Assembly: GCA_017302615.1 (NCBI GenBank) | Contig: JAFLDB010000016.1 | Location: 1-54,437, forward strand | Length of the DNA: 54,437 nt | From: Sphingomonadales bacterium | Lineage (GTDB): Bacteria > Pseudomonadota > Alphaproteobacteria > Sphingomonadales > Sphingomonadaceae | Reading direction: 5' to 3' | In this document: piece by piece, positions 24,214 to 32,881 of the stretch | How the letters are laid out: the number at the start of each line of letters is the position of its first letter | Position numbering within the stretch: the first letter of the stretch is position 1 | Notes under the pieces: generated by a model | Told to the model about the DNA's origin: nothing | The model's input: the letters and a program-made list of their open reading frames with translations, nothing else | Database searches by the model: none | Translations under genes and position numbers: made by a program

Positions 24214-25270
24214 TGTCCGCGCCGGACGGAGGGGCGACCGAGCCGCGTTCGACGATCGCAGCGCTGATCACGGTCAGACCATCGGGCAGTTCATCGCCTT
24301 TTTGCGCAGCGATGATCAGTTCGACCGCCTTGGATGCGGTGGCGGCAATGGGTTGATCGACCGCGGTCAGCGGCGGCTGGGTGAAATGGACCAGCGGGGT
24401 ATTGTCGAAACTGATGATCGAGAGGTCTTCCGGCACCCGCAATCCGCGCAGGCGGGCAACCTCGAGCGTTGCCAGCGCCATCTGGTCGTTGCTGGCAATG
24501 ATCGCGCTGGGCGGATTGTCCGCGCCAAGCAGGGCTGTCGCCGCCGCCTCGCCCGAGGCATAGCTGAAATCGCCCTGGGCCAGCAGGCCTTCGCAATCCA
24601 GCCCGGCCCCGGCCATCGCCGTGCGCCAGCCATCGATGCGCCAGGCGCTGAGGTTGTACTCAGCCGACCCGGCGATGAAGCCGATCCGGCGGTGCCCGCG
24701 CTCGATCAGGTAATCGGTGGCGGTGCGGGCCGATCCCTCATCGTCCATCGACACCGGAATGCCCGCGCCGTTCTGATGCGAACCGATCCGCACGAAAGGA
24801 ATGCGCTGGGTGGCCAGCAGATCGACGATCTGGGCGTTGTCGGAATGGGGCGGGGTCAGAATGATCCCGTCGGGCTGCAAGGCGGCAATCGCGGCCAGCA
24901 GTTCGCGCTCGACATGGTCGCTATGGGTATCGACCAGTTCCAGGATCAGGCGATAGCCGTGCTCGCTGCATTTCAGCATGCCGCCCAGCAGCATCTGGTC
25001 GACCCAGTCGGTGCCCTGCCGGGCCTGCCAATCGGCAATGGTGCGCTCGCGGTCGTTCACCGCGATGATCAGGTAGGAACGGGACCCGCTCATCCGCTGG
25101 GCGGCGATCGAGGGGACATAGCCTAGCCGATCGATCGAGGCCTGGACCCGGGCCTTCATTTCTTCGCGGACCGTCGGCTCGTTGTTGATGACGCGGCTGA
25201 CCGTCTGCAGCGACACGCCGGCATCGGCTGCCACATGCTTGATCGTCACCGCCTGCCGGCGTCGTGCCAT
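24206..25270 (-). CDS. LacI-family transcriptional regulator
   Basis: A 354-aa repressor. The N-terminal helix-turn-helix is VTIKHVAADAGVSLQTVSRVIN, followed by the hinge (IAAQRMSGSRSYLI) and a periplasmic-binding-protein-like sensor domain with YLIERGHRRIGFI and PSAIIASNDQMALATLE. It is encoded within the beta-glucan locus, and GAACGTTC palindromes of the LacI type lie before the TonB receptor and the GH3 gene. It therefore probably represses the locus until a gluco-oligosaccharide or glucose binds. Confidence 0.95.
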   Translation of the reverse strand: MARRRQAVTIKHVAADAGVSLQTVSRVINNEPTVREEMKARVQASIDRLGYVPSIAAQRMSGSRSYLIIAVNDRERTIADWQARQGTDWVDQMLLGGMLKCSEHGYRLILELVDTHSDHVERELLAAIAALQPDGIILTPPHSDNAQIVDLLATQRIPFVRIGSHQNGAGIPVSMDDEGSARTATDYLIERGHRRIGFIAGSAEYNLSAWRIDGWRTAMAGAGLDCEGLLAQGDFSYASGEAAATALLGADNPPSAIIASNDQMALATLEVARLRGLRVPEDLSIISFDNTPLVHFTQPPLTAVDQPIAATASKAVELIIAAQKGDELPDGLTVISAAIVERGSVAPPSGADIG

Positions 25271-25291
25271 GGCCTGCTTGTCCCCGAAACC

Positions 25292-26215
25292 CTATTTACC
25301 CGGTGCCGCACTAGCCGCTGGCGGAGCCTTTTGCCAGACGCGAACCCAATCGATTTCCATTCGCTTGGGGTAACCGTCGAGCCGTACGCCGCCGACGCCG
25401 CGCCCTTCGGGCAGCTTGCCACCGATCGCCAGATTGAGGATCAGGTGAAACGGCTGGTCGAACGGTGCCCCGGGGGTCTTGGTAGCGGTGGTGTGCCACT
25501 TGTCTGCCGTTTGTGTGGCATATGTCCGCCCGTTGACCAGCCACACGATGCGGTCCGGATACCATTCCACCGCATAGGTGTTGAAGCCGCCGAGCACCTC
25601 GGGAAACGGCACTTCGGTGCTGGCCAGCTTGTTGTTTGGCCACTTGCCCCCGAAGTGCAGCGTCCCCAGGATGGTATTCTCCAATCCTCCCGGACACTTG
25701 GCGCACGGCACCCCCAGATTGACCGCCTCGAGAATGTCGATCTCCCCCGACGCCGCCCAGGGACCATAGCTGTCCTTTTCCGGCAACATCCAGATCGCCG
25801 GCCAGGTCCCCTGCCCCTGCGGCAGCTTGGCCCGCACCTCGATCCGGCCATAACGCCAGGCCGCCTTGCCCTTGGTGGTCAGCCGCGCGGACGAGAAGTC
25901 GCGGGTCGCCTCGGCATCGCGATTGGCGGCATGGCGGCGCTGGGCCAGCGGCAGGGCGGGGCCGATTGTTCGCTCATAACGTGCTGTTATTACGAGCTTT
26001 CCATCCTCAATATGAGCATTGCGCTTGCTTTTGGTATAGCACTGGTGCTCGTCGTTGCCGCCGCCATAGCAATCGACTTCAAAGCCCCACCTGCGCTTGT
26101 CGATTTCGGCCCCGTCGAACTCGTCGGACCACACCAACGTCCATCCAGCGTTGTCGTCGGCCCGGGCCGGACCGGTCAAGGCCAGCGCCGCAAGCACTGC
26201 AAAAGCCAGCCGCAT
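25292..26215 (-). CDS. GH16 endo-beta-glucanase (laminarinase type)
   Basis: A 307-aa secreted glycoside hydrolase of family 16. The signal peptide covers about 1-19 (ending GPARA). The catalytic motif EIDILE is at 158-163 (nucleophile Glu158, acid/base Glu163), preceded by GTWPAIWMLP, the usual substrate-cleft segment. The pattern is that of endo-1,3- or 1,3(4)-beta-glucanases. The ATG at 26213-26215 overlaps the halogenase stop (TGATG), so the two are translationally coupled. It should cut laminarin-like glucans for the GH3 enzyme. Confidence 0.95.
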   Translation of the reverse strand: MRLAFAVLAALALTGPARADDNAGWTLVWSDEFDGAEIDKRRWGFEVDCYGGGNDEHQCYTKSKRNAHIEDGKLVITARYERTIGPALPLAQRRHAANRDAEATRDFSSARLTTKGKAAWRYGRIEVRAKLPQGQGTWPAIWMLPEKDSYGPWAASGEIDILEAVNLGVPCAKCPGGLENTILGTLHFGGKWPNNKLASTEVPFPEVLGGFNTYAVEWYPDRIVWLVNGRTYATQTADKWHTTATKTPGAPFDQPFHLILNLAIGGKLPEGRGVGGVRLDGYPKRMEIDWVRVWQKAPPAASAAPGK

Positions 26216-27717
26216 CACGCCGCCACCATTTCGTCAGCGGCTGCGCAATAGCCGGAAATATACTCCTGATGGCTGGGCAGTCCCGCCACGGTCCGCGCCA
26301 CCATGTCCCGCAGCGAACCGAGGAAGTGGTCCAGCTCTTCCTGGCGCAGCTTGGCTGCCACCGGATGATAGCTTTGCGGCATGATCCCCTGCCCCATCAT
26401 GACCTGGATCCAGCTGCTTTCGGCGAACAGTTCTTCGTTCTTGCGGAACACCCGCCCGGTTTCGCGGAACAGTTCGATTTTCTGCTCCAGGGTGTCCGGG
26501 ATCGCCATGGCCGCGCATTGACGCCAGAACGGGCTGTCGCGTCGTTCAGTCACCTTGTAGTGCAGCACCAGGAAATCGCGGATGGTGACCATGTCGGCCA
26601 GCTGCTGCTCGTTGAACTCGGCCACGTCACGCTCGCTGACCCGGCCAGCCGGCAGCATCCGCACCAGCCGCAGCACCGCGCGCTGGATCAGGTGGATCGA
26701 GGTCGACTCAAGTGGTTCGAGAAATCCGCCCGAAAGCCCTACTGCCACGCAGTTGCGGTGCCACTGCTTGCGCCGCGCTCCGGTGACATAGCGGATGAAG
26801 TTGGGCTCGGTCAGGACCTGCCCTTCAACGCTGCCCAGCAAGCGCTCCAACGCGGCGTCCCGATCGAGATAGCGACTGCAATAGACAATCCCGTTGCCCT
26901 GCCGGTGCTGCAACGGAATGCGCCACTGCCAGCCCGCGTCATGGGCGATCGCGCGGGTATAGGGGACCGGCGGCCGAACACTGGCGGTCTGGACCGCGAT
27001 CGCGCTGTCGCATGGCAGGTAGTGGGTCCAGTCGTCATAACCAGCGTGCAGAGCCCCCTCGATCAGCAGCGCGCGAAAACCGGTGCAATCGACGAACAGG
27101 TCGCCCTCGATCCGCCGGCCGCCATCCAGTTCCAGCGCGGCGATATTGCCACTTTCGCTGTCCAGTTCGACCCGAGTGATCCGGCCTTCGACCCGCTTCG
27201 CTCCATCGGCTTCGGCCCGCTGGCGCAGGAACGCGGCGTACCGACCTGAATCGATGTGGTAGGAATAGTTCATCCGCTCATCGGGAAGGTGAGCAAACTT
27301 TCCTTCCAGCGCCGCCTTCAGTTCCAGACAATAGTCATCGAGACTGTGGCGGTGACCGTTCTGCAAGCCATGAAGCCAGAAATGCTGGAACCCCGCTGAC
27401 CAGTGATCCTTGCCGACTGTCCCGAACGAGTGGAAATAGGTTTCGCCCACATCCTTCCAGTTCTCGAACTTGATGCCCAGCTTGAAGGTCGCCCTGGTTG
27501 CCCGCATGAATTCGGCCTCACCGATCCCCAGCAGGCGGTTGAACAGCAGCAGCGGCGGGATAGTGCTTTCACCCACACCAATCGTACCGATCGCTTCGGA
27601 TTCGACGAGTGTCAGGTCGATCACCGAACCAAGCGTATTGGCCATGGCCGTCGCCGTCATCCACCCGGCGGTGCCGCCACCAGCAATCACCACTTTGAGC
27701 TTTGGCTTGGCGTTCAT
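26215..27717 (-). CDS. Flavin-dependent tryptophan-halogenase family protein
   Basis: A 500-aa FAD-dependent halogenase. The FAD motif is GGGTAGWM (13-20). The catalytic Lys79 lies in ATFKLGIKF, the WxWxIP signature in WQWRIP (263-268), and the Glu of PLEST is at 337. All key residues of PrnA-like enzymes are present, so it should be active with reduced FAD from a partner reductase, which is not encoded here. Start and stop overlap the cupin and GH16 genes. Homologues next to SapC, cupin and TonB-receptor genes are widespread in Caulobacterales, Sphingomonadales and Xanthomonadales. Their natural substrate is unknown to me. Confidence 0.94.
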   Translation of the reverse strand: MNAKPKLKVVIAGGGTAGWMTATAMANTLGSVIDLTLVESEAIGTIGVGESTIPPLLLFNRLLGIGEAEFMRATRATFKLGIKFENWKDVGETYFHSFGTVGKDHWSAGFQHFWLHGLQNGHRHSLDDYCLELKAALEGKFAHLPDERMNYSYHIDSGRYAAFLRQRAEADGAKRVEGRITRVELDSESGNIAALELDGGRRIEGDLFVDCTGFRALLIEGALHAGYDDWTHYLPCDSAIAVQTASVRPPVPYTRAIAHDAGWQWRIPLQHRQGNGIVYCSRYLDRDAALERLLGSVEGQVLTEPNFIRYVTGARRKQWHRNCVAVGLSGGFLEPLESTSIHLIQRAVLRLVRMLPAGRVSERDVAEFNEQQLADMVTIRDFLVLHYKVTERRDSPFWRQCAAMAIPDTLEQKIELFRETGRVFRKNEELFAESSWIQVMMGQGIMPQSYHPVAAKLRQEELDHFLGSLRDMVARTVAGLPSHQEYISGYCAAADEMVAA

Positions 27718-28739
27718 CGTGACAATCCTCTCAGCAACTTGGCGCGGATCTGCCCGGCTGTCTCGCTGGTCAGCGGAGCAAGGATGCCGCGGGCATGTTC
27801 GGGCAGATGGGCCTGGGCCTCCTCGGCCTTGGAAAAGACATAATGGTCGAACTGCGCCTGCCACTGCGCCTTGTCGGCATCGGGCAGGTCGCGAATGGCA
27901 AGAATCGCGTGAAACAGGGCGTCTTCGGGCTGGCCCAGGAAGTGCGGCACATCGCGCCACCAGTAGTTAACCAGCACGTTGAACGGCTCCAGCCCTTCGA
28001 CATGGTGCCACCAAAGCGATGGCACGAAGACCGCATCGCCGGGCTCGAGTTCAACCACCTGTGCGGCGGCAAGCGCTTCGGCAAACCGGGGGAAACGGTC
28101 CAGATCGGGCTGGTGCAGATCGACCATCGAAACCGGCCGGCCGCCGGGATTGTTCTCCAGCGGGCCGGGATAGAGATTGGCGAACTGGTCCGGCGGAAAC
28201 AGGGTGAAACGCCGCCGTCCGGCTGCGCAAACCGCCAGATTGTCCGGCACGTCACTGTGCGCGGCAATCCGGGTCGGTGTGCCGATCCAGATACTCGCAA
28301 TCGCCCGGCGCGTACCGAGCGGCAGGTTGTTAGCCTCGGCCAAACCGGTGAAAAAATCGCCCATGTCGATCGACGAAAGATAGACGGTCGGAGCTGCGGG
28401 ATCGCTTTCAGCGGCTGCAATCGCAGCCATCCATGCCGCGAAAGGAGCCTGGGCCATGCGGAAATTGACCCGCATGGCATCATTGTAGAACAGCCGCCGG
28501 TCACCACCGGGCTCGCCGATGCTGGCGGGAAAGGCGCGTTCGCGGGCTAGCCCCGTCAGATAGTCGCGCGCCGCGGCATGGCTCTGCTGGCCAGCCGCAA
28601 CCAATGGCCACGCCTTGGCCAACCCCCGCACCACGAACGGCTCTCGAGCGCCGCGCAGGCGGGCATCAAGGTCGGTCGCGGCCAGAACCTCTTCCGCCAC
28701 CTGCGGCAAGGCTGAGAGGTGGGCCGGGAGTTCAGCCAT
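27714..28739 (-). CDS. JmjC-like cupin_8 protein
   Basis: A 341-aa protein of the cupin_8/JmjC-type 2-oxoglutarate dioxygenase fold. Iron ligands are predicted as His161 and Asp163 (HSD) and a distal His at 245 (VPSLWWHHVEGL). A basic GRRRFTLFPP strand could bind 2-oxoglutarate. ATG 28739 overlaps the SapC stop by 8 bp, and the stop overlaps the halogenase ATG. It is probably a hydroxylase acting with the halogenase and SapC; whether on protein, peptide or carbohydrate is unknown. Confidence 0.9.
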   Translation of the reverse strand: MAELPAHLSALPQVAEEVLAATDLDARLRGAREPFVVRGLAKAWPLVAAGQQSHAAARDYLTGLARERAFPASIGEPGGDRRLFYNDAMRVNFRMAQAPFAAWMAAIAAAESDPAAPTVYLSSIDMGDFFTGLAEANNLPLGTRRAIASIWIGTPTRIAAHSDVPDNLAVCAAGRRRFTLFPPDQFANLYPGPLENNPGGRPVSMVDLHQPDLDRFPRFAEALAAAQVVELEPGDAVFVPSLWWHHVEGLEPFNVLVNYWWRDVPHFLGQPEDALFHAILAIRDLPDADKAQWQAQFDHYVFSKAEEAQAHLPEHARGILAPLTSETAGQIRAKLLRGLSR

Positions 28740-29448
28740 CGCTCCGCCGGTTCTTGCGGGCAATCAGCTTGCCGAGGTTCCCGAGCGAGGCAATCGCCAT
28801 GTAGAGCGGGAGCAGATGGCCTTCGGCTGACAGTTCGGCCAGCACGGCTGGCTCCAGCGCCTGCAACCTTTCCTCATTGACCAGATGATAGCCAACCATC
28901 CGGTGCATTGCCCCGTTGTTGAGCGTCACATCCATCGAAAACGGTTCGAGCAGGTCGTACCGCTTGCAGGCGGCAAAGAAGTCCCCGCTGGCGCGATAGC
29001 CATCGTCGAGAGCACCGAGCATCTCGATCGCCTGCTGCAGGAAGGCCGTTGGCTGTCCGGCCTCATCAAACACCGGAGTGCCCGTGCCATCAGTCGCGAT
29101 CCGCGGGTGTGCCATGTCGATATGAACCTGGGATGGTCCATCGCCATCCTGCGATCGGCCGATCAGGAACGGCTGCACCGCGAGGGCGAGCGGACGACAC
29201 ACCGCATCCCACCGGTCGCCGTCGAGATAAAGGTTTTCGCCCTCTTCGAACCCCATCAGGGCAAGCGCGGAGAAACTGCCCTGCTCGGCATCGAAGCGGA
29301 ACAGGATCGGGAACTCGCAAGCCAGCCGGCGAAACTCAGCCGGAACAGCAAGGCATGCGGTCACCGCGTCGCCGAAACTTGCGCCTGGCTCGGTCCGGAT
29401 CCGCAATTGTCCGTGGTCGGCTGGGTTCAGGATCTGGTGGTTGGTCAT
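28732..29448 (-). CDS. SapC family protein
   Basis: A 238-aa SapC-like protein. Family features are AVPAEFRRLACEFPILFR near residue 40, a GFEEGENLYLDGDRWDA stretch, and the conserved C-terminal block MHRMVGYHLVNEERLQAL. There is no signal peptide or membrane helix, so it is cytoplasmic unless exported by another route. Named after an S-layer-associated Campylobacter gene, the family is recurrent next to TonB receptors, cupin and halogenase genes, as here. The biochemical function is not established. Confidence 0.9.
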   Translation of the reverse strand: MTNHQILNPADHGQLRIRTEPGASFGDAVTACLAVPAEFRRLACEFPILFRFDAEQGSFSALALMGFEEGENLYLDGDRWDAVCRPLALAVQPFLIGRSQDGDGPSQVHIDMAHPRIATDGTGTPVFDEAGQPTAFLQQAIEMLGALDDGYRASGDFFAACKRYDLLEPFSMDVTLNNGAMHRMVGYHLVNEERLQALEPAVLAELSAEGHLLPLYMAIASLGNLGKLIARKNRRSDG

Positions 29449-29500
29449 GTCTGGTCCTGCCCCGTGGTTACGTTTCTGACTTTGCGCGCCCGAAAGCGAA

Positions 29501-29535
29501 CTGAGAGCCGCTTCCGTGGTGGAAGCGACTCTCAG
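29501..29535 (-). terminator. Hairpin terminator after the TonB-receptor gene
   Basis: CTGAGAG-n-CGCTTCC / GGAAGCG-n-CTCTCAG forms a 15-bp imperfect stem with a 5-nt loop, 31 bp beyond the receptor stop. On the minus strand it is followed by TTCGCTTT, a weak U-tract. It separates the receptor from the SapC-cupin-halogenase genes and may lower rather than stop transcription into them. Confidence 0.65.
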
Positions 29536-29566
29536 TCCATTAGCCTCTCAGATCAAGCCTGCCTCG

Positions 29567-32500
29567 TCAGAAGTTGACGCGCAGCCCCGCCGCATAGCGG
29601 GCGTAGCCCGGCGCCGCGAAGAACACGGTCTGTTCGTTGCGCATATGGCCGCTGCGGTCGGCATTGGTCACGTTGATGCCTTCGAAGAACACGGTGAAGT
29701 TCTTGCGGAATTCCCAGCTGGCGCTGACATCCCACTGGCCATAGGCGTTGATGTAATAGGGATCGAAGCCATAGCCCGACAGGAACTTGTCGCGCCAGTT
29801 GTAGGCCACGCGGAACTGAATGCCGTTCTTGTCGTAATAGACCACCGCGTTGGCACTGTCGCTCACCCCGGTCACCGCAAACTGGGTGGCGGTGTAACGC
29901 AGCGTGTTGTCGTAATCGGTGTCGCTGCGAACGATGGTGTAGTTCAGGATCGCACCGAAACCGGTATCCCAGAAGGTGTGCTGGATCGCAAACTCCCAGC
30001 CATGCAGCTTGGCCACGCGACTGCTGTTGCCCGGACGGGTGGTGGTAAACAGCACGGAGGGATCCCCCGGCTGCCCCAGAACGCCACGCGGCACGCCGTT
30101 GTCGAATTCAACCACACTCGGGTTGTTGACCGCCAGCCAGGCGAGGATCTGGGCGAAGCCCGGGTTGCCGCCCAGCGCCGCGCGAGCCGCCTGAACCGCT
30201 GCGCCCTGGGCCGGATTGGTTAGGTTGAACAGCGGCTGCTGGACAGTGGTATTGGCGATGAAGTTGCTGACATCCTTGTGGAAGAAGCCCACCGAGATGT
30301 AGCTGTCGCGGCCATAGTACCATTCCGCCGAAGCATCGATATTCTTCGACTTGTAGGGGATCAGCCCCGGGTTACCGCTGCCTGCCGTGCTCCCGCCGTT
30401 CGGACGCAGTGGCTGGTTGACGGTGATCCCGCCCTGCATGCTGGCATAGTCGGGCCGGGTGATCGTGTGGCTGTAGGACCCGCGCAGGCGCACGTTGCGG
30501 ATCGGCGAAATATCGAAGTCGATCGCCGGCAGCCAGTTTTCGTAACGGCCCTTCAGGGTCGAGAAATCGGACTGCCCACCGAAGATCAGGCCGATTTCGT
30601 TGTCGGCCACCCAGCTGGTCCCGGTCGGGATCGGCACGAGCGCGGACGAATTGACCTGGGTGTCTTCATAGCGCAGGCCCAGCCGCAGCCGTGTTTCGCC
30701 GGCCCCGATGTCAAACGAGTGGGTGGTCTGAATGTACGGCGCGATCGTTTCTTCCTTGATCCGGCGATCGGCCTGGAAGTTTGCAAGGCAGGTACCCGGT
30801 GCGGCCGAACCGGTCCACGGTGAGCTGCAGATGCCGATCTGGCTTTCCAGCAGGTTGATCAGGCCTTCGGTGTTGATCTGGAAGTAGCTGGGAATGATCC
30901 CGGTACCGTTGGAACCCGGCATCCCGGCCAGACGCCCGGGCAGGCCGGTCAGGGTATAGAGATTGTCCGGGGTCTGCGTGGCCGAGAGCGTGCCGCCCCA
31001 GCTGTCGCTCTGGATGAAGCCGTAGGCCGAACGCACCTTGTTATCGGTGTAGGTAACGCCGAAGTCGAGGCTGTCGATGATCCCGGCATCGAAATCATAG
31101 CCGCCACGCAGCGAGTATTCGTTGATCCGGTCATGCATGTAGGCGTTGCGGAAAGCGTTGCCCGACGGGCGGATATTGGCCGCGCTGATGCCAGAGCCCG
31201 GGTACATGTTGACCGAGATCACCGGCATCGGCGTGGTGAAATCGACCTTCTGGTCCTGCACGCCATAGATCGCGCTGCCCACGGCGATGTTGCTGCCGAA
31301 CGGCGACGTCGGCTTGCTTTCCGCAGTCGAGTGGTGAGTGTCGAACTCGAAACGCAGGCCACTATCGCCCTGCCAGCGAAGATTGAAACCGATCGACTTG
31401 TTGATCGAACGGTTCTTGGCCACGGCACCGGTGATCGCCAGGTCCTTGCCTTCGCCCGGGCCGAACGCTTCCGAATAGAAGTTGGGCCCGGCTGCAGGGC
31501 CGTTGGTCCAGCTGCTGGAAGTGTTCACGTGGTTGAACCACACGCCGATGCTGTTGGTACGGGCATCGATGGTGTTCTGCGAATAGGTGTAATCGATGGT
31601 GGCCGAAAGCGTATCGGTCGGCTTGAACTGTAGCACCACTTGACCGTTAATGCGCTCGCGCTCGATATCGGTGAAATCATAGGCGGCGTTCTGCGTCACC
31701 TGATAGACATCGCCGGGCTTCGGGCGGTTGGTGATCTGGTTGAGCAGGTTCGGGTTGACGTACAGCACGCGCCAGTCGTTCTCGGGCGGATCACCGGCAG
31801 CGGGAGTCTGGGTGCCCGGCAGCGAGCCCCAGTTGTTCTCGTTGCCCAAATAGCCCTCGCGCCAACCGGCACCAAACTGGGCCAGGCTGGCCTTGCGCTT
31901 CTGGTACGAGCCGCTGATCAGGATCCCGATCTTGTCGTCATGGAAGGTCTGGCTGATGATGCCCGAGACTTCCGGAGTGATTTCGGTGCCTTCAAAGGTG
32001 TGATCGAGCACACCCTTGACACCGATGCTGCCCTGGAAGCCGGGGCGATCGAGCGGACGCGGGGTCTTGATGTTGATGACCGAGCCGATGCCGCCGGTCG
32101 GCAGACTGGCGCGGCCCGACTTGTAGACTTCGACCCCGGCAATGCCTTCGGCGGCGAGGTTGGCGAAATCGTAGCTGCGCGAGGCCGGTGCTTCGCAGCA
32201 GCTGCCCAGGCCCGAGGCCGGCATCTGGCGACCGTTCAGCAGCACCAGGTTGAAGTCCGGACCGAAGCCGCGCACGGTAACCTTGGAGCCCTCACCGCTG
32301 TTGCGGTCGATCGACACGCCGGTGATGCGCTGCAGCGATTCGGCAAGGTTGGTATCGGGGAACTTGCCGATGTCTTCGGCCGAGATCGCATCGACCACGC
32401 CGATCGAATCGCGCTTTGTATCGAGCGACTGGCGCAGCGAGGCGCGGATGCCGGTTACGACGATCTCATCAGCCGCTTCTTCGGCCGGAGAAGCGTCCTG

Positions 32501-32593
32501 AGCCAGAGCCGGCTGCGCCGCAAACCCCATGGCGACCAGCGATGCACCGAACATGGTCCGTGCGAACGCGGCCTTGCGCATACCCTTCATCAT
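29567..32593 (-). CDS. TonB-dependent receptor, probable glucan oligosaccharide importer
   Basis: A 1008-aa outer-membrane receptor. The signal peptide ends about AQPALAQ. A TonB-box-like DEIVVTGIRAS precedes the plug (AESLQRITGVSIDR, VTVRGFGPDFNLVLLNG). The long barrel ends with AAGLRVNF and a terminal Phe. The plug type (KRDSIGVVDAISAEDIGKFP) is that of large carbohydrate-locus receptors in sphingomonads and Caulobacter. ATG 32593 is chosen because GGGGAGGAATCG lies directly upstream. Two LacI-type operators overlap its promoter. Genomic context with GH16 and GH3 genes supports beta-glucan oligosaccharides as substrate. Confidence 0.94.
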   Translation of the reverse strand: MMKGMRKAAFARTMFGASLVAMGFAAQPALAQDASPAEEAADEIVVTGIRASLRQSLDTKRDSIGVVDAISAEDIGKFPDTNLAESLQRITGVSIDRNSGEGSKVTVRGFGPDFNLVLLNGRQMPASGLGSCCEAPASRSYDFANLAAEGIAGVEVYKSGRASLPTGGIGSVINIKTPRPLDRPGFQGSIGVKGVLDHTFEGTEITPEVSGIISQTFHDDKIGILISGSYQKRKASLAQFGAGWREGYLGNENNWGSLPGTQTPAAGDPPENDWRVLYVNPNLLNQITNRPKPGDVYQVTQNAAYDFTDIERERINGQVVLQFKPTDTLSATIDYTYSQNTIDARTNSIGVWFNHVNTSSSWTNGPAAGPNFYSEAFGPGEGKDLAITGAVAKNRSINKSIGFNLRWQGDSGLRFEFDTHHSTAESKPTSPFGSNIAVGSAIYGVQDQKVDFTTPMPVISVNMYPGSGISAANIRPSGNAFRNAYMHDRINEYSLRGGYDFDAGIIDSLDFGVTYTDNKVRSAYGFIQSDSWGGTLSATQTPDNLYTLTGLPGRLAGMPGSNGTGIIPSYFQINTEGLINLLESQIGICSSPWTGSAAPGTCLANFQADRRIKEETIAPYIQTTHSFDIGAGETRLRLGLRYEDTQVNSSALVPIPTGTSWVADNEIGLIFGGQSDFSTLKGRYENWLPAIDFDISPIRNVRLRGSYSHTITRPDYASMQGGITVNQPLRPNGGSTAGSGNPGLIPYKSKNIDASAEWYYGRDSYISVGFFHKDVSNFIANTTVQQPLFNLTNPAQGAAVQAARAALGGNPGFAQILAWLAVNNPSVVEFDNGVPRGVLGQPGDPSVLFTTTRPGNSSRVAKLHGWEFAIQHTFWDTGFGAILNYTIVRSDTDYDNTLRYTATQFAVTGVSDSANAVVYYDKNGIQFRVAYNWRDKFLSGYGFDPYYINAYGQWDVSASWEFRKNFTVFFEGINVTNADRSGHMRNEQTVFFAAPGYARYAAGLRVNF

Positions 32594-32642
32594 CGATTCC
32601 TCCCCAGAAATGCTTGCCTCGACGTACAGGCCAAGCGCCATT

Positions 32643-32654
32643 GTGAACGTTCAC
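32643..32654. promoter_or_regulatory. LacI-family operator 1 before the TonB receptor
   Basis: GTGAACGTTCAC is a perfect 12-bp palindrome. It overlaps the candidate -10 region of the receptor promoter, a classic repressor position. The same GAACGTTC core occurs before the GH3 gene at 22962-22969. Confidence 0.8.
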
Positions 32655-32680
32655 CTAAATGATAACGTTCACTTCGTCAA
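32652..32680 (-). promoter_or_regulatory. Candidate promoter of the TonB-receptor gene
   Basis: On the minus strand TTGACG (32680-32675) is followed after 17 bp by TAGGTG (32657-32652). The -35 is close to consensus and the -10 is weak. Both operators lie within or next to it. It is about 60 bp upstream of the receptor ATG. The remaining part of the 32594-32742 gap shows nothing further that I can name. Confidence 0.45.
32661..32672. promoter_or_regulatory. LacI-family operator 2 before the TonB receptor
   Basis: GATAACGTTCAC, a degenerate copy of the operator at 32643-32654 whose centre lies 18 bp away. It falls between the candidate -35 and -10 elements. Two nearby sites suggest cooperative or stronger repression. 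Confidence 0.6.
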
Positions 32681-32742
32681 GCCCGGCAGCGGGCCGTTTC
32701 GGCGCACGGCGGAGCGGCACAGTCTCTCGCCAAGATAGGACC

Positions 32743-32819
32743 TGGCGCGCCCGGGTGGAGTCGAACCACCGGCCTCAAGATTAGAAGTCTCGTGCTCTAT
32801 CCAGCTGAGCTACGGGCGC
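32743..32819 (-). tRNA. tRNA-Arg (anticodon TCT)
   Basis: The minus strand folds as a complete 77-nt tRNA. The acceptor stem is GCGCCCG/CGGGCGC with discriminator G and encoded CCA. The D arm contains AGCTCAGCTGGATAGAGC, the anticodon loop is CTTCTAATC with TCT as anticodon, and the T arm is GGTGGTTCGACTCCACC. It decodes AGA/AGG, rare codons in a GC-rich genome. Confidence 0.97.
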
Positions 32820-32881
32820 GCGGCGGGTGCCCTCATAGGCAGGCTTTGCGGCCCGCGCAAACTTGGCTAGCCTGCTTTTCC

